DNA of 64,000 nucleotides from Pseudomonadota bacterium (GCA_023422775.1 JAFAGM010000143.1:39759-103758), one strand, 5' to 3'. Counted from the stretch's first letter, positions 25,434 through 34,555 are shown. Program-made: numbers and translations. The notes: a model not told the origin generated them from the letters alone.

Positions 25434-27146
25434 CTACCGCGAAGCCTCGCCCGCGATATGCTTGCCGGCGATGTAGCCGAACGTCAGCGCGGGTCCGAGT
25501 GTGATGCCGGCTCCGGGATAGTTGCCGCCCATGATGCTGGCCATGTCATTGCCGGCGGCATAGAGGCCTGCGATCGGCTGGCCGTTGGCATCGAGCGCGC
25601 GGGCGTGCGCATCGGTCTTGATGCCGGCATAGGTGCCGAGATCGCCGATCACCATCCTGATCGCGTAGAACGGCCCATCCTTGATCGGCGCGACGCAGGG
25701 GTTCGGCCCCTGCAGCGCGTCGCCCTGGTAGCGGTTATAGGCGCGCGACCCCTTGCCGAAAGCGGGATCGCGACCCTCTGCGGCCGACGCGTTGAACTCG
25801 GCTACCGTGGCCTCCAGCCCTTGCCGGTCGATGCCGGTGCGATCGGCGAGTTCGGCCAGCGTCGTGCCGCGCTTGAGATAGCCGGTCGAAAGATGATGGC
25901 GAAGCGGCATCGGAAACGGCGGCACGCAGCCGAGCCCGTATCTTCGCAGCGCGCGGTGATCGCACAGCAGAAACGCCGCGATCTCCTCGCCGGGCTTCGC
26001 CGCCTTCACCATCGCCTGTACGAAGTCATGATACGAATTGCCTTCATTGGCGAAGCGCCTGCCGTCGCGCATGACGGCGATGACGCCGGGTTTGGCGCGG
26101 TCGATGAAGTGCGGCATCACGCCCTTGCTGCCGTCCTTGCGCTCGGTGATCGAGACCGGCACCCAGGCCGCGGCGTTCGGCAGCGTGTCCTCGATGCGTC
26201 CGCCGGCGGCCTCCGCGAGCCGCAAGCCGTCGCCGGTGTTGCCGACAGGGCCGGGCGAGAAATGCGCGGTGCCGTCGCCGGCGTGCGGAAACATCGCCTT
26301 GCGCCGCGCCACGTCGTGCGGAAAGCCGCCGCAGGCGAGCACCACGCCGCATCTCGCGTTGATGCGGATCAGCTTGCCGTGGCGTTCGACGTTGGCGCCG
26401 CGCACCGCGCCGTCCTCGACGACGAGTTCGAGCACCGGCGACGACAGCCATAACGGGATCTTCAGGTCGAACGCCGATTTGGCTAGCCGCCCGGCGAGCG
26501 CGTTGCCGTTGGTCAGCGTCATGCCGCGGCCGTGGCGCATCACGTCCAGCGCGTGTTTCGACAGACGCCTGGCGACATAGAACGCCGAGGCCAGCGACTT
26601 CGTCGCGCGCATGAAATGGATGATCTCCTTGCCGGAGCCCAGCATCATGCCGAACACGGTGAGTTCGGGCAGGGGACTGCCGATATCCTTGATGTGCGGT
26701 CCAAGTTCGTGCGCGTCGAACGGCCGCGTCACCATCGAGCGACCGCCCTGCGTGCCGCCCGGCGCTTCGGCGTGGTAATCCGGAAAGGTCAGCGGCATGT
26801 CGAAGCGCAGCGCGGTCTTGCTGGTGAAGAAATCGACGGCCTTCGGCCCCTCCGTCAGGAACGCATCGACGCGCGCGGCATCGTAGCTGTTGCCCGCTTC
26901 ATGCCGCAGGTAGGTTCGCGCCTCGTCGGGGCTTTCATGAATGCCCCAGGCCTTTGCCAGCGAGGTGCCGGGAATCCAGAGCCAGCCGCCCGAGCGGGCG
27001 GTGGTGCCGCCGAACCGCGGCTCCTTCTCGACGATGAGGACGTCAAGGCCGTGATGCCCCGCCGTGACCGCCGCCGACATCCCGGCGCAGCCGGAGCCCA
27101 CCACCAGCACGTCGCATTCATGGGTTTCCTGTCGGTTGACTGCCAC
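25434..27146 (-). CDS. FAD-dependent oxidoreductase, 3-ketosteroid dehydrogenase / fumarate-reductase flavoprotein family
   Basis: This 570-residue protein has the FAD motif VLVVGSGCAGMSAAVTAG and the family's GGTTARSGGWLWIPG. The C-terminal FAD contact is GLYAAGNDMASIMGGNYPGAG. KstD-type enzymes introduce double bonds into ring ketones and relatives reduce enoates, so the substrate is open. GTG 27146 is preceded by GGGGCGG. A promoter-like element shared with the gene at 27261-27746 lies 37 bases upstream of the start. Confidence 0.9.
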   Translation of the reverse strand: MAVNRQETHECDVLVVGSGCAGMSAAVTAGHHGLDVLIVEKEPRFGGTTARSGGWLWIPGTSLAKAWGIHESPDEARTYLRHEAGNSYDAARVDAFLTEGPKAVDFFTSKTALRFDMPLTFPDYHAEAPGGTQGGRSMVTRPFDAHELGPHIKDIGSPLPELTVFGMMLGSGKEIIHFMRATKSLASAFYVARRLSKHALDVMRHGRGMTLTNGNALAGRLAKSAFDLKIPLWLSSPVLELVVEDGAVRGANVERHGKLIRINARCGVVLACGGFPHDVARRKAMFPHAGDGTAHFSPGPVGNTGDGLRLAEAAGGRIEDTLPNAAAWVPVSITERKDGSKGVMPHFIDRAKPGVIAVMRDGRRFANEGNSYHDFVQAMVKAAKPGEEIAAFLLCDHRALRRYGLGCVPPFPMPLRHHLSTGYLKRGTTLAELADRTGIDRQGLEATVAEFNASAAEGRDPAFGKGSRAYNRYQGDALQGPNPCVAPIKDGPFYAIRMVIGDLGTYAGIKTDAHARALDANGQPIAGLYAAGNDMASIMGGNYPGAGITLGPALTFGYIAGKHIAGEASR

Positions 27147-27180
27147 GCGATCCGCCCCTGCTTATTTTTTTCCCGGGCGA

Positions 27181-27230
27181 ACATTTGGGTCGGTATCGAT
27201 CGGCCTGTCAATCGCGCCAGTTTCTTCCTT
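27181..27230 (-). promoter_or_regulatory. Promoter-like repeat upstream of the KstD-like gene
   Basis: Read on the minus strand, TTGACA (27206-27211) is followed after 17 bases by CCAAAT (27183-27188), 37 bases before the start at 27146. This 50-base block matches 27782-27831 at 40 of 50 positions by hand count with no gaps. The -35 is consensus-like, but the second box is not a normal TATAAT. Confidence 0.5.
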
Positions 27231-27260
27231 TTCCCACAAGGGAAGAAGGGAATGATGGAC

Positions 27261-27746
27261 TCAATTCCCCGTCTCGAACGAACAACTCGCGCCGCCGCCG
27301 GCCTTTTGCCTGATCTCGGCCGGATCGAGCGTGCAGGTCAGCTTCGAGAGGCTTTCGACGATCGAGCCGGCGGTGCCGTCGGCGGAAACGCCGGCCATCG
27401 CCTCGGTGGCAAAGATTTCGCTGGCGCGGCGTCCCGTTATGGTTTGCTTGTTGCCCTTGAAGGTCAGTTCGCAGGAGCGCGCAGTGATGTCGACGTTGCT
27501 GACCTTGCAGACGATCCTGTCCGCGGTCACGGAAATCTTCCTGGCGTAGCGCACGCCGCTCTGCCCGACGAACAAGGCGCTGACGGCTTCGCGTTCGTCC
27601 GCCGTCAGCAGCGGCGAATACAGCGCCACGACGCCGGCGAGCGCCAGCGCCGCGGGTCCGTTGGCCGTTGCCGATGCGGCCGAGGCGGCGGACGCGCCTG
27701 TCACAACGAGCGAGATGACGAGAGCCGCCAGCGTGCCGGTTTTCAT
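27261..27746 (-). CDS. Secreted hypothetical protein
   Basis: ATG 27746 follows GGGGAG. The 161-residue product has a signal peptide (MKTGTLAALVISLVVTGASA). A mature domain contains three cysteines (VCKVSN, RSCELTF, LTCTL) and ends in SCSFETGN, so disulphides are possible. No family was recognised. It lies 114 bases from the KstD-like gene on the same strand, but each gene has its own copy of the TTGACA-N17-CCAAAT block, suggesting co-regulation from separate promoters. Confidence 0.75.
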   Translation of the reverse strand: MKTGTLAALVISLVVTGASAASAASATANGPAALALAGVVALYSPLLTADEREAVSALFVGQSGVRYARKISVTADRIVCKVSNVDITARSCELTFKGNKQTITGRRASEIFATEAMAGVSADGTAGSIVESLSKLTCTLDPAEIRQKAGGGASCSFETGN

Positions 27747-27781
27747 GTTGGTCTCCCCAAGGTTCGGTCACAGGTCGCGCG

Positions 27782-27831
27782 ACATTTGGATGGGGTTCGA
27801 TTTGCCTGTCAATCGCGCAGGCTTTTTCCTT
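27782..27831 (-). promoter_or_regulatory. Promoter-like repeat upstream of the secreted protein gene
   Basis: TTGACA (complement of 27807-27812), 17 bases, then CCAAAT (27784-27789), 38 bases before the start at 27746. It is the partner of the block at 27181-27230, with nearly identical spacing to its start codon. Confidence 0.5.
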
Positions 27832-27988
27832 CAGCGGAGAAGAGAGGCCCGGTTCGCCTTCTACCTCACGCTGTGCATCCCGGGCAGGGCGCCCTGCGCA
27901 GTTATGCGCTTGCACGCCCCCGGCATCGGCGGCACATTTGCAGGCGCGACGCCAAGATCGCATCGAACAAGATACCCGAGGAACCTCC

Positions 27989-29050
27989 ATGGCAGCCACG
28001 CGGATCGACTGCGACATCCATCCCGCGGTGGGCGGAACCCGCACCACGCTGCTGCCCTATCTCGACGACCACTGGAAAGAGCAGGTCGTCAGCCGCGCCA
28101 TCGACGGCCTCGATCTCAACTCCTATCCGCCCAACATGCCGTTCTCCGGCCGCGCCGACTGGCGACCGGCTAACGGCAAACCGGGCAGCGAGCTTGCGAT
28201 GGTGCAGCGCGGCGCGTTCGACCAGCTCGGCGCGAGCCATGCGATCTGCAACGTGGTCTACGGCGCGCAGGCGGTGTTCGATCCCTACATGGCGGCCGGC
28301 TTCTGCAAGGCGATCAACGACTGGATCGCGGCCGAGTGGCTTGCAAAGGATCCGCGGCTGAGTGCCTCGATCGTGGTGCCGATGCAGGCGCCGGATCTCG
28401 CGGTGGAAGAAATCGAACGCCGCGCTGCCGACGATCGCTTCGTCTCGGTGCTGGTGCTGGCGCAGGGCGACCTGCTGCTCGGCAAGCGCCACTTCTGGCC
28501 GGTCTGGCAGGCGGCCGAGAAACACAAATTGCCGGTCGCGATCCATGCCGGCAGCGCCTACCGCACCGCCCCAAGTTCGATCGGCTGGCCGTCCTATCGC
28601 TACGAATATTATCTCGCCGAGGCGCAGGCGTTCCAGGCCCAGATACTGAGCCTGGTCTATGAAGGCGTGTTCGGCAAATTTCCGGGGCTGAAAGTCGTGC
28701 TGATGGAATCGGGCGTGAGCTGGCTGCCCGCCTTCATGTGGCGAGCCAACAAGACCTGGCGCGGCGTCCGCGTCGAGGTGCCCTGGGTCGAGCGCGAACC
28801 GGCGTCGATCATCCGCGACCACATCCGCGTCACCATGCAGCCGTTCGATGGTCCGCCGGATGCCGCAGGCGTCGCCGACGTGATCGAGCAGATCGGCTCC
28901 GACAGGATGTTCCTGTTCGCATCAGACTATCCGCACTGGCAGTTCGACGGCGACGATCCGGTGCCGCCGCATCTGCCTGCCAGCATCGTCTCGCGCATGT
29001 GTGCTGATAATCCGCTCGAAACCTTTCCGCGACTGAAGCTTGCGGCCTAG
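27989..29050 (+). CDS. Amidohydrolase family 2 (ACMSD-like), copy A
   Basis: This 353-residue TIM-barrel metal hydrolase or decarboxylase has RIDCDIHP at the N-terminus (metal ligands), LPVAIHAGSAY mid-protein and FLFASDYPHWQFD near the C-terminus. Members decarboxylate or hydrolyse aromatic or cyclic acids. ATG 27989 with AGGAACC upstream was preferred over a longer frame from 27938. The gene is followed by a second homologue and a Rieske protein on the same strand. Confidence 0.9.
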   Translation: MAATRIDCDIHPAVGGTRTTLLPYLDDHWKEQVVSRAIDGLDLNSYPPNMPFSGRADWRPANGKPGSELAMVQRGAFDQLGASHAICNVVYGAQAVFDPYMAAGFCKAINDWIAAEWLAKDPRLSASIVVPMQAPDLAVEEIERRAADDRFVSVLVLAQGDLLLGKRHFWPVWQAAEKHKLPVAIHAGSAYRTAPSSIGWPSYRYEYYLAEAQAFQAQILSLVYEGVFGKFPGLKVVLMESGVSWLPAFMWRANKTWRGVRVEVPWVEREPASIIRDHIRVTMQPFDGPPDAAGVADVIEQIGSDRMFLFASDYPHWQFDGDDPVPPHLPASIVSRMCADNPLETFPRLKLAA

Positions 29051-29097
29051 GGCATGATCCGGAAAAGTGGGAATCGGTTTTCCGAAGAGATCATGCC
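29051..29097. repeat. Palindromic Rhizobiales repeat between the amidohydrolase genes
   Basis: The ends GGCATGATC and GATCATGCC and the inner arms GGAAAA and TTTTCC form a near-perfect stem. It matches a widespread Bradyrhizobium/Rhizobiales intergenic palindrome (recognition from memory). It could act as a terminator or RNA-processing site inside the operon. Confidence 0.8.
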
Positions 29098-29127
29098 CCA
29101 ACAAAGAGTCTTATCAAGGAGGATCGC

Positions 29128-30240
29128 ATGAGTGATGTCATCGACCGTCCCATCCTCGCGGAGGAATCTGCCGCGCGAAGCCGGCTGCGGATCATCGATT
29201 GCGACGTGCATCCGAGCATCCATGCGCATTCCGACATCGAGCAGTTCATGCCGAAGCGCTGGCGGGAGCACCTTCGCACCTATGGCAGCCACCTGCGCAC
29301 GCCCTATATCGGCACCACGCCGTACCCGCGCTCCTCGCCGCTGATCGCGCGCCGCGATGCCTGGCCGCCGACCGGCGGACCGCCCGGTTCGGATCTCGAT
29401 TTCATGCGCGAGCAGCATCTCGATCCGCTCGATGTCGAGTACGGCATTCTGCAGGTGCTCGACCTCTTCATCTTTTCGCAGCAGAATCTCGAATTCGGCG
29501 CCGCGATCCAGCGCGCCATCAACGACTGGCAGCTCTGGTTCTGGTCGGACCGCGATCCGCGGCTGAAGGCTTCAATCCTGGCCGGACAGGACGACACCGA
29601 GCTTGCCATCGCCGAGATCGAGCGCTGCGCGAAGATCGGCCGCTACGTGCAGATCAACGTCTGCCCGCGCGCCAACGAGCCGCTCGGACGTCGGCGCTAC
29701 TGGCCGATCTATGCGCGCGCGCAGGAACTCGGCCTGCCGCTCGGCATCCACGTCGGCGGCTATGGCGGTCACGCGCCGACCGGCGGCGGCTGGCCGTCCT
29801 ATTATGTCGAGGAGCATCAGTCGAACGCGCACACCATGGCGGCGCAGCTCACCAGCCTCGTCCTCGAAGGCGTTCCGGAACGCTTCCCCAACCTGAAGAT
29901 CGTTTTCATCGAGGGCGGCTTCGGCTGGATCCCGTCGACGACGTGGCGGATGGACCGGCATTTCGAGGCGTTCCGCAGCGAGGTGCCGCACCTCAAGCGA
30001 AAGCCATCGGAATATGTGAAGGAGCATTTCTGGTTCACGACGCAGCCGATCGACGAGCCCGATGAGGGCAGGCATCTGCGCTCGCTGATCGAGTGGGTCG
30101 GCGTCGACCGCCTTCTGTTCTCGTCGGACTACCCGCACTGGGATTTCGACGATCCGCGCTACGCCTTCAAGACGCCGCTGACGGAGGCCGAACGCCGCAA
30201 AATCTTCAACGGCAATGCGCGCTCGGTCTACAAGTTCTGA
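29128..30240 (+). CDS. Amidohydrolase family 2 (ACMSD-like), copy B
   Basis: This 370-residue homologue of the preceding gene has RIIDCDVHPSIH, LPLGIHVGGYGGHAP and LLFSSDYPHWDFDDP. The extended N-terminus and the central RYVQINVCPRANEP region differ from copy A, so the two probably act on different substrates or as successive steps. AAGGAGG lies ten bases upstream of ATG 29128, a strong translation signal. Confidence 0.9.
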   Translation: MSDVIDRPILAEESAARSRLRIIDCDVHPSIHAHSDIEQFMPKRWREHLRTYGSHLRTPYIGTTPYPRSSPLIARRDAWPPTGGPPGSDLDFMREQHLDPLDVEYGILQVLDLFIFSQQNLEFGAAIQRAINDWQLWFWSDRDPRLKASILAGQDDTELAIAEIERCAKIGRYVQINVCPRANEPLGRRRYWPIYARAQELGLPLGIHVGGYGGHAPTGGGWPSYYVEEHQSNAHTMAAQLTSLVLEGVPERFPNLKIVFIEGGFGWIPSTTWRMDRHFEAFRSEVPHLKRKPSEYVKEHFWFTTQPIDEPDEGRHLRSLIEWVGVDRLLFSSDYPHWDFDDPRYAFKTPLTEAERRKIFNGNARSVYKF

Positions 30241-30272
30241 ACGCGGACCAGAGAAAGCGGATCAAGGACAAC

Positions 30273-30686
30273 ATGACCCGTCATATCGTCGCCCGCACGA
30301 CAGACATCCCGCCAGGCGGCAACAAGGTTTTCGGCGTCGAAGGCCGCGACATCGTCGTGTTCCACGTCAACGGCGAGTTCTTCGCGCTGCTCAATCGTTG
30401 TCCGCATGAAGGCGCGCCGCTGGAAAAGGCCGCCTGCGTCGCGCGGCTGACCTCGCCGGAGCCGGGCGTCTACGAACGCTCGCGCGTCGGCGAACTCCTG
30501 CGCTGCCCGTGGCACGGCTGGGAATTCGACATGCGCAACGGCCAGTCCTGGTTCGATCCGAAGCGGGTGAAAGTCCGTTCCTATCCGGTTGCGGTCGAGA
30601 GCGGCGTGGAGTTGCAGAAGGGGCCGTATGTAGCCGAAACCTTCCCGGTGCATGTCGAGGACAGCTACGTCATCATCGAGACGTGA
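30273..30686 (+). CDS. Rieske [2Fe-2S] ferredoxin-like protein
   Basis: The 137-residue protein holds CPHEGAPL and CPWHGWEF, the two Cys/His pairs that bind a Rieske cluster. Between them is a 28-residue insert relative to the shortest ferredoxins. ATG 30273 follows AAGGA, 32 bases after the amidohydrolase stop. It may deliver electrons to an oxygenase encoded elsewhere; no terminal oxygenase subunit lies in the operon. Confidence 0.88.
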   Translation: MTRHIVARTTDIPPGGNKVFGVEGRDIVVFHVNGEFFALLNRCPHEGAPLEKAACVARLTSPEPGVYERSRVGELLRCPWHGWEFDMRNGQSWFDPKRVKVRSYPVAVESGVELQKGPYVAETFPVHVEDSYVIIET

Positions 30687-31110
30687 ATCGCGCACAACCA
30701 TCGCGTGAAAAGGACAATCCGGCCGGTCGTCATGAATCATTTGACGTCGCCGCACAATCCATCATTTACCTTGCCGCAACCAAAGGATGGCGCAGTCACC
30801 TGTCCTTAACGTGCGCGAGCGCAAGAATTCCGTACGGGTGCATCGAAGACGCGCGAAAGCGAGCGGTGCCGGCGAACGTTTCCAAACCGCGTGACCTGTG
30901 ACGCGGTGGCTGGCGAAGGTGGGCGGCGGATGCTTCGGCTTCCGCCGTTCGCTTGTCTGCGGTAAGCCCTGCCCGTCCAGTGATCGAAGCCGCGCTGGGG
31001 CCGGTGTGGTGCATGCTCGCATCGACGCGGGAACCGGCGTGACCGGAGTGGAATTATGCTCGTTGCGTGCTATAGAACGCGCCGAACATTTTTCAGGACA
31101 GGTGCCGCCG
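30687..31110. other. 424-base intergenic region
   Basis: No gene, repeat or clear promoter was recognised. Short frames exist on both strands, but none has motifs or a convincing ribosome-binding site. Confidence 0.5.
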
Positions 31111-31317
31111 ATGTCGAAGCAGTCGATGCGCGAGGAGGCCGAGCGCCTGATCCGCGAGACGATGGAAAAGAAAACCATCGTCGTCAAACAGGGCCAGACC
31201 AGGATCGAGGCGGTGTGCGGCAAATGCGGCGCGCCCAATCGCGTCCAGGCGGAGAAGGGCGCAACCCGCGTCAGGTTCGCCTGCAAGCAATGCGGCCACA
31301 AGCAGGAAACGCTTTAG
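31111..31317 (+). CDS. Small zinc-ribbon protein
   Basis: The 68-residue product has a charged helix (SMREEAERLIRETMEKK), then CGKCGAPN and CKQCGHK, two CxxC knuckles that should bind one zinc. No partner is known; a role in nucleic-acid or protein binding is possible. ATG 31111 follows GGACAGG. A longer frame upstream from 30898 has no support. Confidence 0.75.
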   Translation: MSKQSMREEAERLIRETMEKKTIVVKQGQTRIEAVCGKCGAPNRVQAEKGATRVRFACKQCGHKQETL

Positions 31318-31336
31318 ATCGCCGGCGGATTTTCAA

Positions 31337-31414
31337 CGTCATTGCGAGCGCAGCGAAGCAATCTATGCTTCAGCACGCGCAGCTATGGATTGCTTCGCTG
31401 CGCTCGCAATGACG
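31337..31414. repeat. Dispersed inverted repeat (CATTGCGAGCG family), copy 1
   Basis: CGTCATTGCGAGCG-CAGCGAAGCAAT and its reverse complement ATTGCTTCGCTG-CGCTCGCAATGACG bracket a short variable loop. The same unit recurs at 38632, 41040, 52711 and 53911. All copies lie between genes. Confidence 0.9.
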
Positions 31415-31423
31415 GTGACAGAT

Positions 31424-31527
31424 GTCATCCCCGCGAAGGCTGGGGATCCGGTATTCCAGAGACGGTTATGGTTCAAACGATGGGCCGCGGCGTACTGGAT
31501 ACTCGCCTGCGCGGGGTATGACGGTTC
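31424..31527. repeat. Intergenic repeat with CCCCGCG / CGCGGGG arms
   Basis: TGTCATCCCCGCGAAGGC at the left and GCCTGCGCGGGGTATGACG at the right form an imperfect inverted repeat of about 100 bases. It resembles another Bradyrhizobium intergenic repeat family and abuts copy 1 of the CATTGCGAGCG repeat. Confidence 0.6.
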
Positions 31528-31544
31528 GGATCTAATTGGCGAAC

Positions 31545-32396
31545 TCACTCGCCCTTCACGAACTTCGCAAACGCCTCCGCGTAATCCGGATGCCAGCGCG
31601 ACAACGCGGGGCGGTTTTCGACGATGTCGCCGATCGCCCACAGCATGCGCCGCTCGTCGAGCGGTCGAGGCACGTCGTTGTCCGGGCAGAGGATGTAGAA
31701 ATCGCCGGCGTCGATGCGTGCGATCATGAACTCAACCGTCTGCTCCGGCGTCCAGGCGCCCGGCGGCTTCTCGGTGCGGCCGCGCGCGGTAAGGCTGGTG
31801 AAGACATGGCCGGGGATCATCAGGTGCGCGCTGATCTTGCAGCCCGGGATGTTGCGGAGTTCGTGCTGAAGCGCTTCGGTGAGCGCCTTCACGCCGGCCT
31901 TCGAAACGTTGTAGGCGGGATTGCCGGGCGGGGTGGTGATGCCCTGCTTGGAGCCGGTATTGATGACGAGGCCGGGCCGTCCACGTTCGACCATGTGGGG
32001 CGCGAACGCCTGCGTGCCGTGGATGATGCCCCACAAATTCACCTGAAGAATGCGCTGCCAGTTCTCCAGCGGTCCAAAGCTGTTGCTGTCAGGGCCGATG
32101 CCGGCATTGTTCATCAGGATATCCGTGCCGCCGAACCGCTTCTGCACCGATGCTTCGAGCGCCGCGACGTCCTCGAAGCGGCTGACGTCTACGGCGGCCG
32201 TCGTGACATCGGCGGCCCCGCCTCTTGCGACCGACGCCAGCTTTGCCGCGGCCTCGGCGAGGCGGTCGGCTCCGATATCGGCGACACAAACCTTCATGCC
32301 GAGGCCGGCAAAATGTGTCGCGGCGGCGAGCCCGATGCCGGAGGCGCCTCCGGTGATGACGGCAACATTGCCGGGCGACATGGCTGGATGGGGCAA
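31545..32396 (-). CDS. Short-chain dehydrogenase/reductase
   Basis: This 283-residue classical SDR has VAVITGGASGIGLA (NAD(P) binding), MNNAGIG, the INTGSKQG active-site serine strand and YNVSKAG with the catalytic Tyr/Lys. Asp in VCVADIGA after the second strand hints at NAD rather than NADP. The substrate is unknown. It stands alone on the minus strand next to a DUF2478 gene. Confidence 0.9.
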   Translation of the reverse strand: MPHPAMSPGNVAVITGGASGIGLAAATHFAGLGMKVCVADIGADRLAEAAAKLASVARGGAADVTTAAVDVSRFEDVAALEASVQKRFGGTDILMNNAGIGPDSNSFGPLENWQRILQVNLWGIIHGTQAFAPHMVERGRPGLVINTGSKQGITTPPGNPAYNVSKAGVKALTEALQHELRNIPGCKISAHLMIPGHVFTSLTARGRTEKPPGAWTPEQTVEFMIARIDAGDFYILCPDNDVPRPLDERRMLWAIGDIVENRPALSRWHPDYAEAFAKFVKGE

Positions 32397-32514
32397 GGCA
32401 GTTCTCCGGATCGATCAGGATCCGCGCACTTTACAGGCTTGTTCGCTGCGCGCCATCGTTTCTCATGCGCGTGCGGCACCGCGATGACAGGCAGAGAGCC
32501 GGGAGGGAAGGGGC

Positions 32515-33075
32515 CTACTTGGCGATTTCGCAGACGGTTGCGGGATCTCGCACGGCGGCGCGGCCGTCGCTGGCGGACACGCGGTCCCACCACGCGCGGA
32601 GCGCGGTGCGGTCGCAAGGCAGCTTGACGCTCATCCCGTCGGCGAACTTGATCCAGTCTTCGAAATGCTGGCTCGAGACCGCGATCACCACGGGAATATC
32701 GGCGTAGAGCGCGCGTTCGATCAGGTGGGCGAGACCCTTGCCGTCGCGCTCCCGCTTGCCGAAGCGGTTGACGACGAGAAGGTCGGCGCCGGCCTTGAGC
32801 GCGTCGGCGACACGGGCGCCCGCGTTCTGCAGCCTCGCGAGGTCAAGCCGGCAGCCGCTGGCGCTGGGATCGAAATCCTGCGCCAGCAATATCTTCTCTC
32901 CGCTGTGGACCAGCACTGCGGACAGGCTGGAGTCGGCACACTGGCCGGCCTGCACCATGCCGACGACGCGAAGGCCACGCGCGATCAGATCGCTTGCGAA
33001 GTCGCGCAGCACCGCGTCGGGGTCGTCGTGGTCGTGATAGACCAGAGCGGCAAGATCGAATTGGGCATCGAACAT
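32515..33075 (-). CDS. DUF2478 protein (molybdenum-associated)
   Basis: The 186-residue protein matches the DUF2478 pattern: an early LAALVYHDHDDPDAVLRDFASDL, LRVVGMVQAGQ, ADLLVVNRFGKRERDGKGL and IPVVIAVSSQHFEDWIKFADG. DUF2478 proteins are often found with molybdate uptake or regulation genes and resemble P-loop NTPases. A ModE-like regulator lies about 4 kb away, the only other molybdenum hint. The family call is from recognition. Confidence 0.75.
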   Translation of the reverse strand: MFDAQFDLAALVYHDHDDPDAVLRDFASDLIARGLRVVGMVQAGQCADSSLSAVLVHSGEKILLAQDFDPSASGCRLDLARLQNAGARVADALKAGADLLVVNRFGKRERDGKGLAHLIERALYADIPVVIAVSSQHFEDWIKFADGMSVKLPCDRTALRAWWDRVSASDGRAAVRDPATVCEIAK

Positions 33076-33145
33076 GGTGCGCCCTCTTGATTGTGGGAAG
33101 TGGCGGCCGCGGCGATGTTGCGCCGCCGCGGCCGCATGTCAAGGA

Positions 33146-34555
33146 TCAGGCGGCTGGCGGGCCGTTGATGATCTGCAACTGGGTGAACTCTGCAAGCCCT
33201 TCCTCGGCGAATTCGGTACCGATGCCCGACTGCTTGGCGCCGCCAAACGGGATGTTCGGGGCCACGTCGAGATGCTTGTTGATCCAGACCGTGCCGGCCT
33301 CGATCTGGCTGGCGATGTCGTGGGCCCGCTTGACGTCGGACGACCACACCGACGCGCCGAGGCCATAGGTCGTGGCGTTGGCGCGCCGGATGACGTCATC
33401 CTTGTCGGAATACTTGATCACCGGCAGCACGGGGCCGAATTGTTCCTCGTCGACCAGCTTCGAGCCCTCCTTGATGTCGCGCACGATGGTCGGCTCGATG
33501 AAGTAGCCGGGGCGGTCCATCGCCGAGCCGCCGGCGATGACGTTGCCGTTCTTGCGGGCATCGTCGAGGAATGTCTTCACCTTCTCGTACTGCATCTTGT
33601 TCTGCAGCGGGCCAAGCTTGGTGCCCTGCTTGGAGCCGTCGTCGACCACGGTGTTCTTCGCGATCGCGACCAGTTCGTTGCAAAGCGCGTCATAGACGGA
33701 TTCGTGCACATAGAGCCGCTTGATGGCGAGGCAGACCTGGCCCGAATTCTGGAACGCGCCCTCGAAGATGCCGGGGGCGACCTTCTTGGGATCGACGTCG
33801 TCGAGCACGATGCCGGCATCGTTGCCGCCGAGTTCGAGCGTGATGCGCTTCAGCGTCTGCGCCGCGCTTGCCATCACCTTCTGTCCCGTGGCCGAGGAGC
33901 CGGTGAAGGAGATCTTGCGGATGTCCGGGTGCCTGGTCATGTGGTCGCCGAGGTCGTTGGCGTCGGTGATGACGTTGAGAACGCCCTTCGGCAGGATGTC
34001 CTTGACGATTTCGGCAAAGCGCAGCGTCGACAGCGGCGTGGTCGGTGCGGGCTTGACCACCAGCGTATTGCCGGCGAGCAGCGCTGAGGGCAGCTTGAAC
34101 GCGAGGATGAGAAGTGGATAGTTCCAGGGAATGATGGCCCCGACCACGCCGAGCGGCCGGCGATAGGCCTCGACCTTGCGGTCACCGGAATTCTCGATCA
34201 CGCGCATCGGCAGTTCGAGCGAGCCGAGATAGCGGAAGAAGCCGGCCATGCCCATGACTTCGCCGGTGGCGTCCGCCAGCGGCTTGCCCTGCTCGCTGGT
34301 CAAAAGGCGCGCCAGTTCGTTGGTGTTTGCCTCGATCGCCTCGGCCATCTTGACGACGAGCGCGCGGCGCTGCTCGATCGGGGTCGCCGCCCAGGCCGGG
34401 AAGGCGGCCTTGGCCGCGGCGACGGCCTTGTCGAGCTGGTCCTTCGAGGCGCGCGGGCATTGCGCCAGCACCTCTTCGGTCGCGGGATTGAGAACCGGCA
34501 TGGTCGTGGCGCCGGGTATCATCTTGCCGTCGATGAGAAGATTGTAGTCGCTCAT
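33146..34555 (-). CDS. Aldehyde dehydrogenase (NAD(P)+), copy A
   Basis: This 469-residue ALDH superfamily enzyme has IIPWNYPLLIL, FTGSSATGQKV, LELGGNDAGIV (general-base Glu) and NSGQVCLAIKRLYV (catalytic Cys). EQFGPVLPVIKY and the C-terminal PFGGAKQSGIG are also present. ATG 34555 has AGGGAGAG upstream; the frame extends back to 34576. The ELGGND variant of ELGGKSP is found in several less-studied subfamilies, so the aldehyde cannot be named. Confidence 0.93.
   Translation of the reverse strand: MSDYNLLIDGKMIPGATTMPVLNPATEEVLAQCPRASKDQLDKAVAAAKAAFPAWAATPIEQRRALVVKMAEAIEANTNELARLLTSEQGKPLADATGEVMGMAGFFRYLGSLELPMRVIENSGDRKVEAYRRPLGVVGAIIPWNYPLLILAFKLPSALLAGNTLVVKPAPTTPLSTLRFAEIVKDILPKGVLNVITDANDLGDHMTRHPDIRKISFTGSSATGQKVMASAAQTLKRITLELGGNDAGIVLDDVDPKKVAPGIFEGAFQNSGQVCLAIKRLYVHESVYDALCNELVAIAKNTVVDDGSKQGTKLGPLQNKMQYEKVKTFLDDARKNGNVIAGGSAMDRPGYFIEPTIVRDIKEGSKLVDEEQFGPVLPVIKYSDKDDVIRRANATTYGLGASVWSSDVKRAHDIASQIEAGTVWINKHLDVAPNIPFGGAKQSGIGTEFAEEGLAEFTQLQIINGPPAA

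Noticed and set aside
26532..28361. 609-residue plus-strand frame opposite the KstD-like gene
   Set aside because: It runs through the antisense of two minus-strand genes and an intergenic region and shows no domain.
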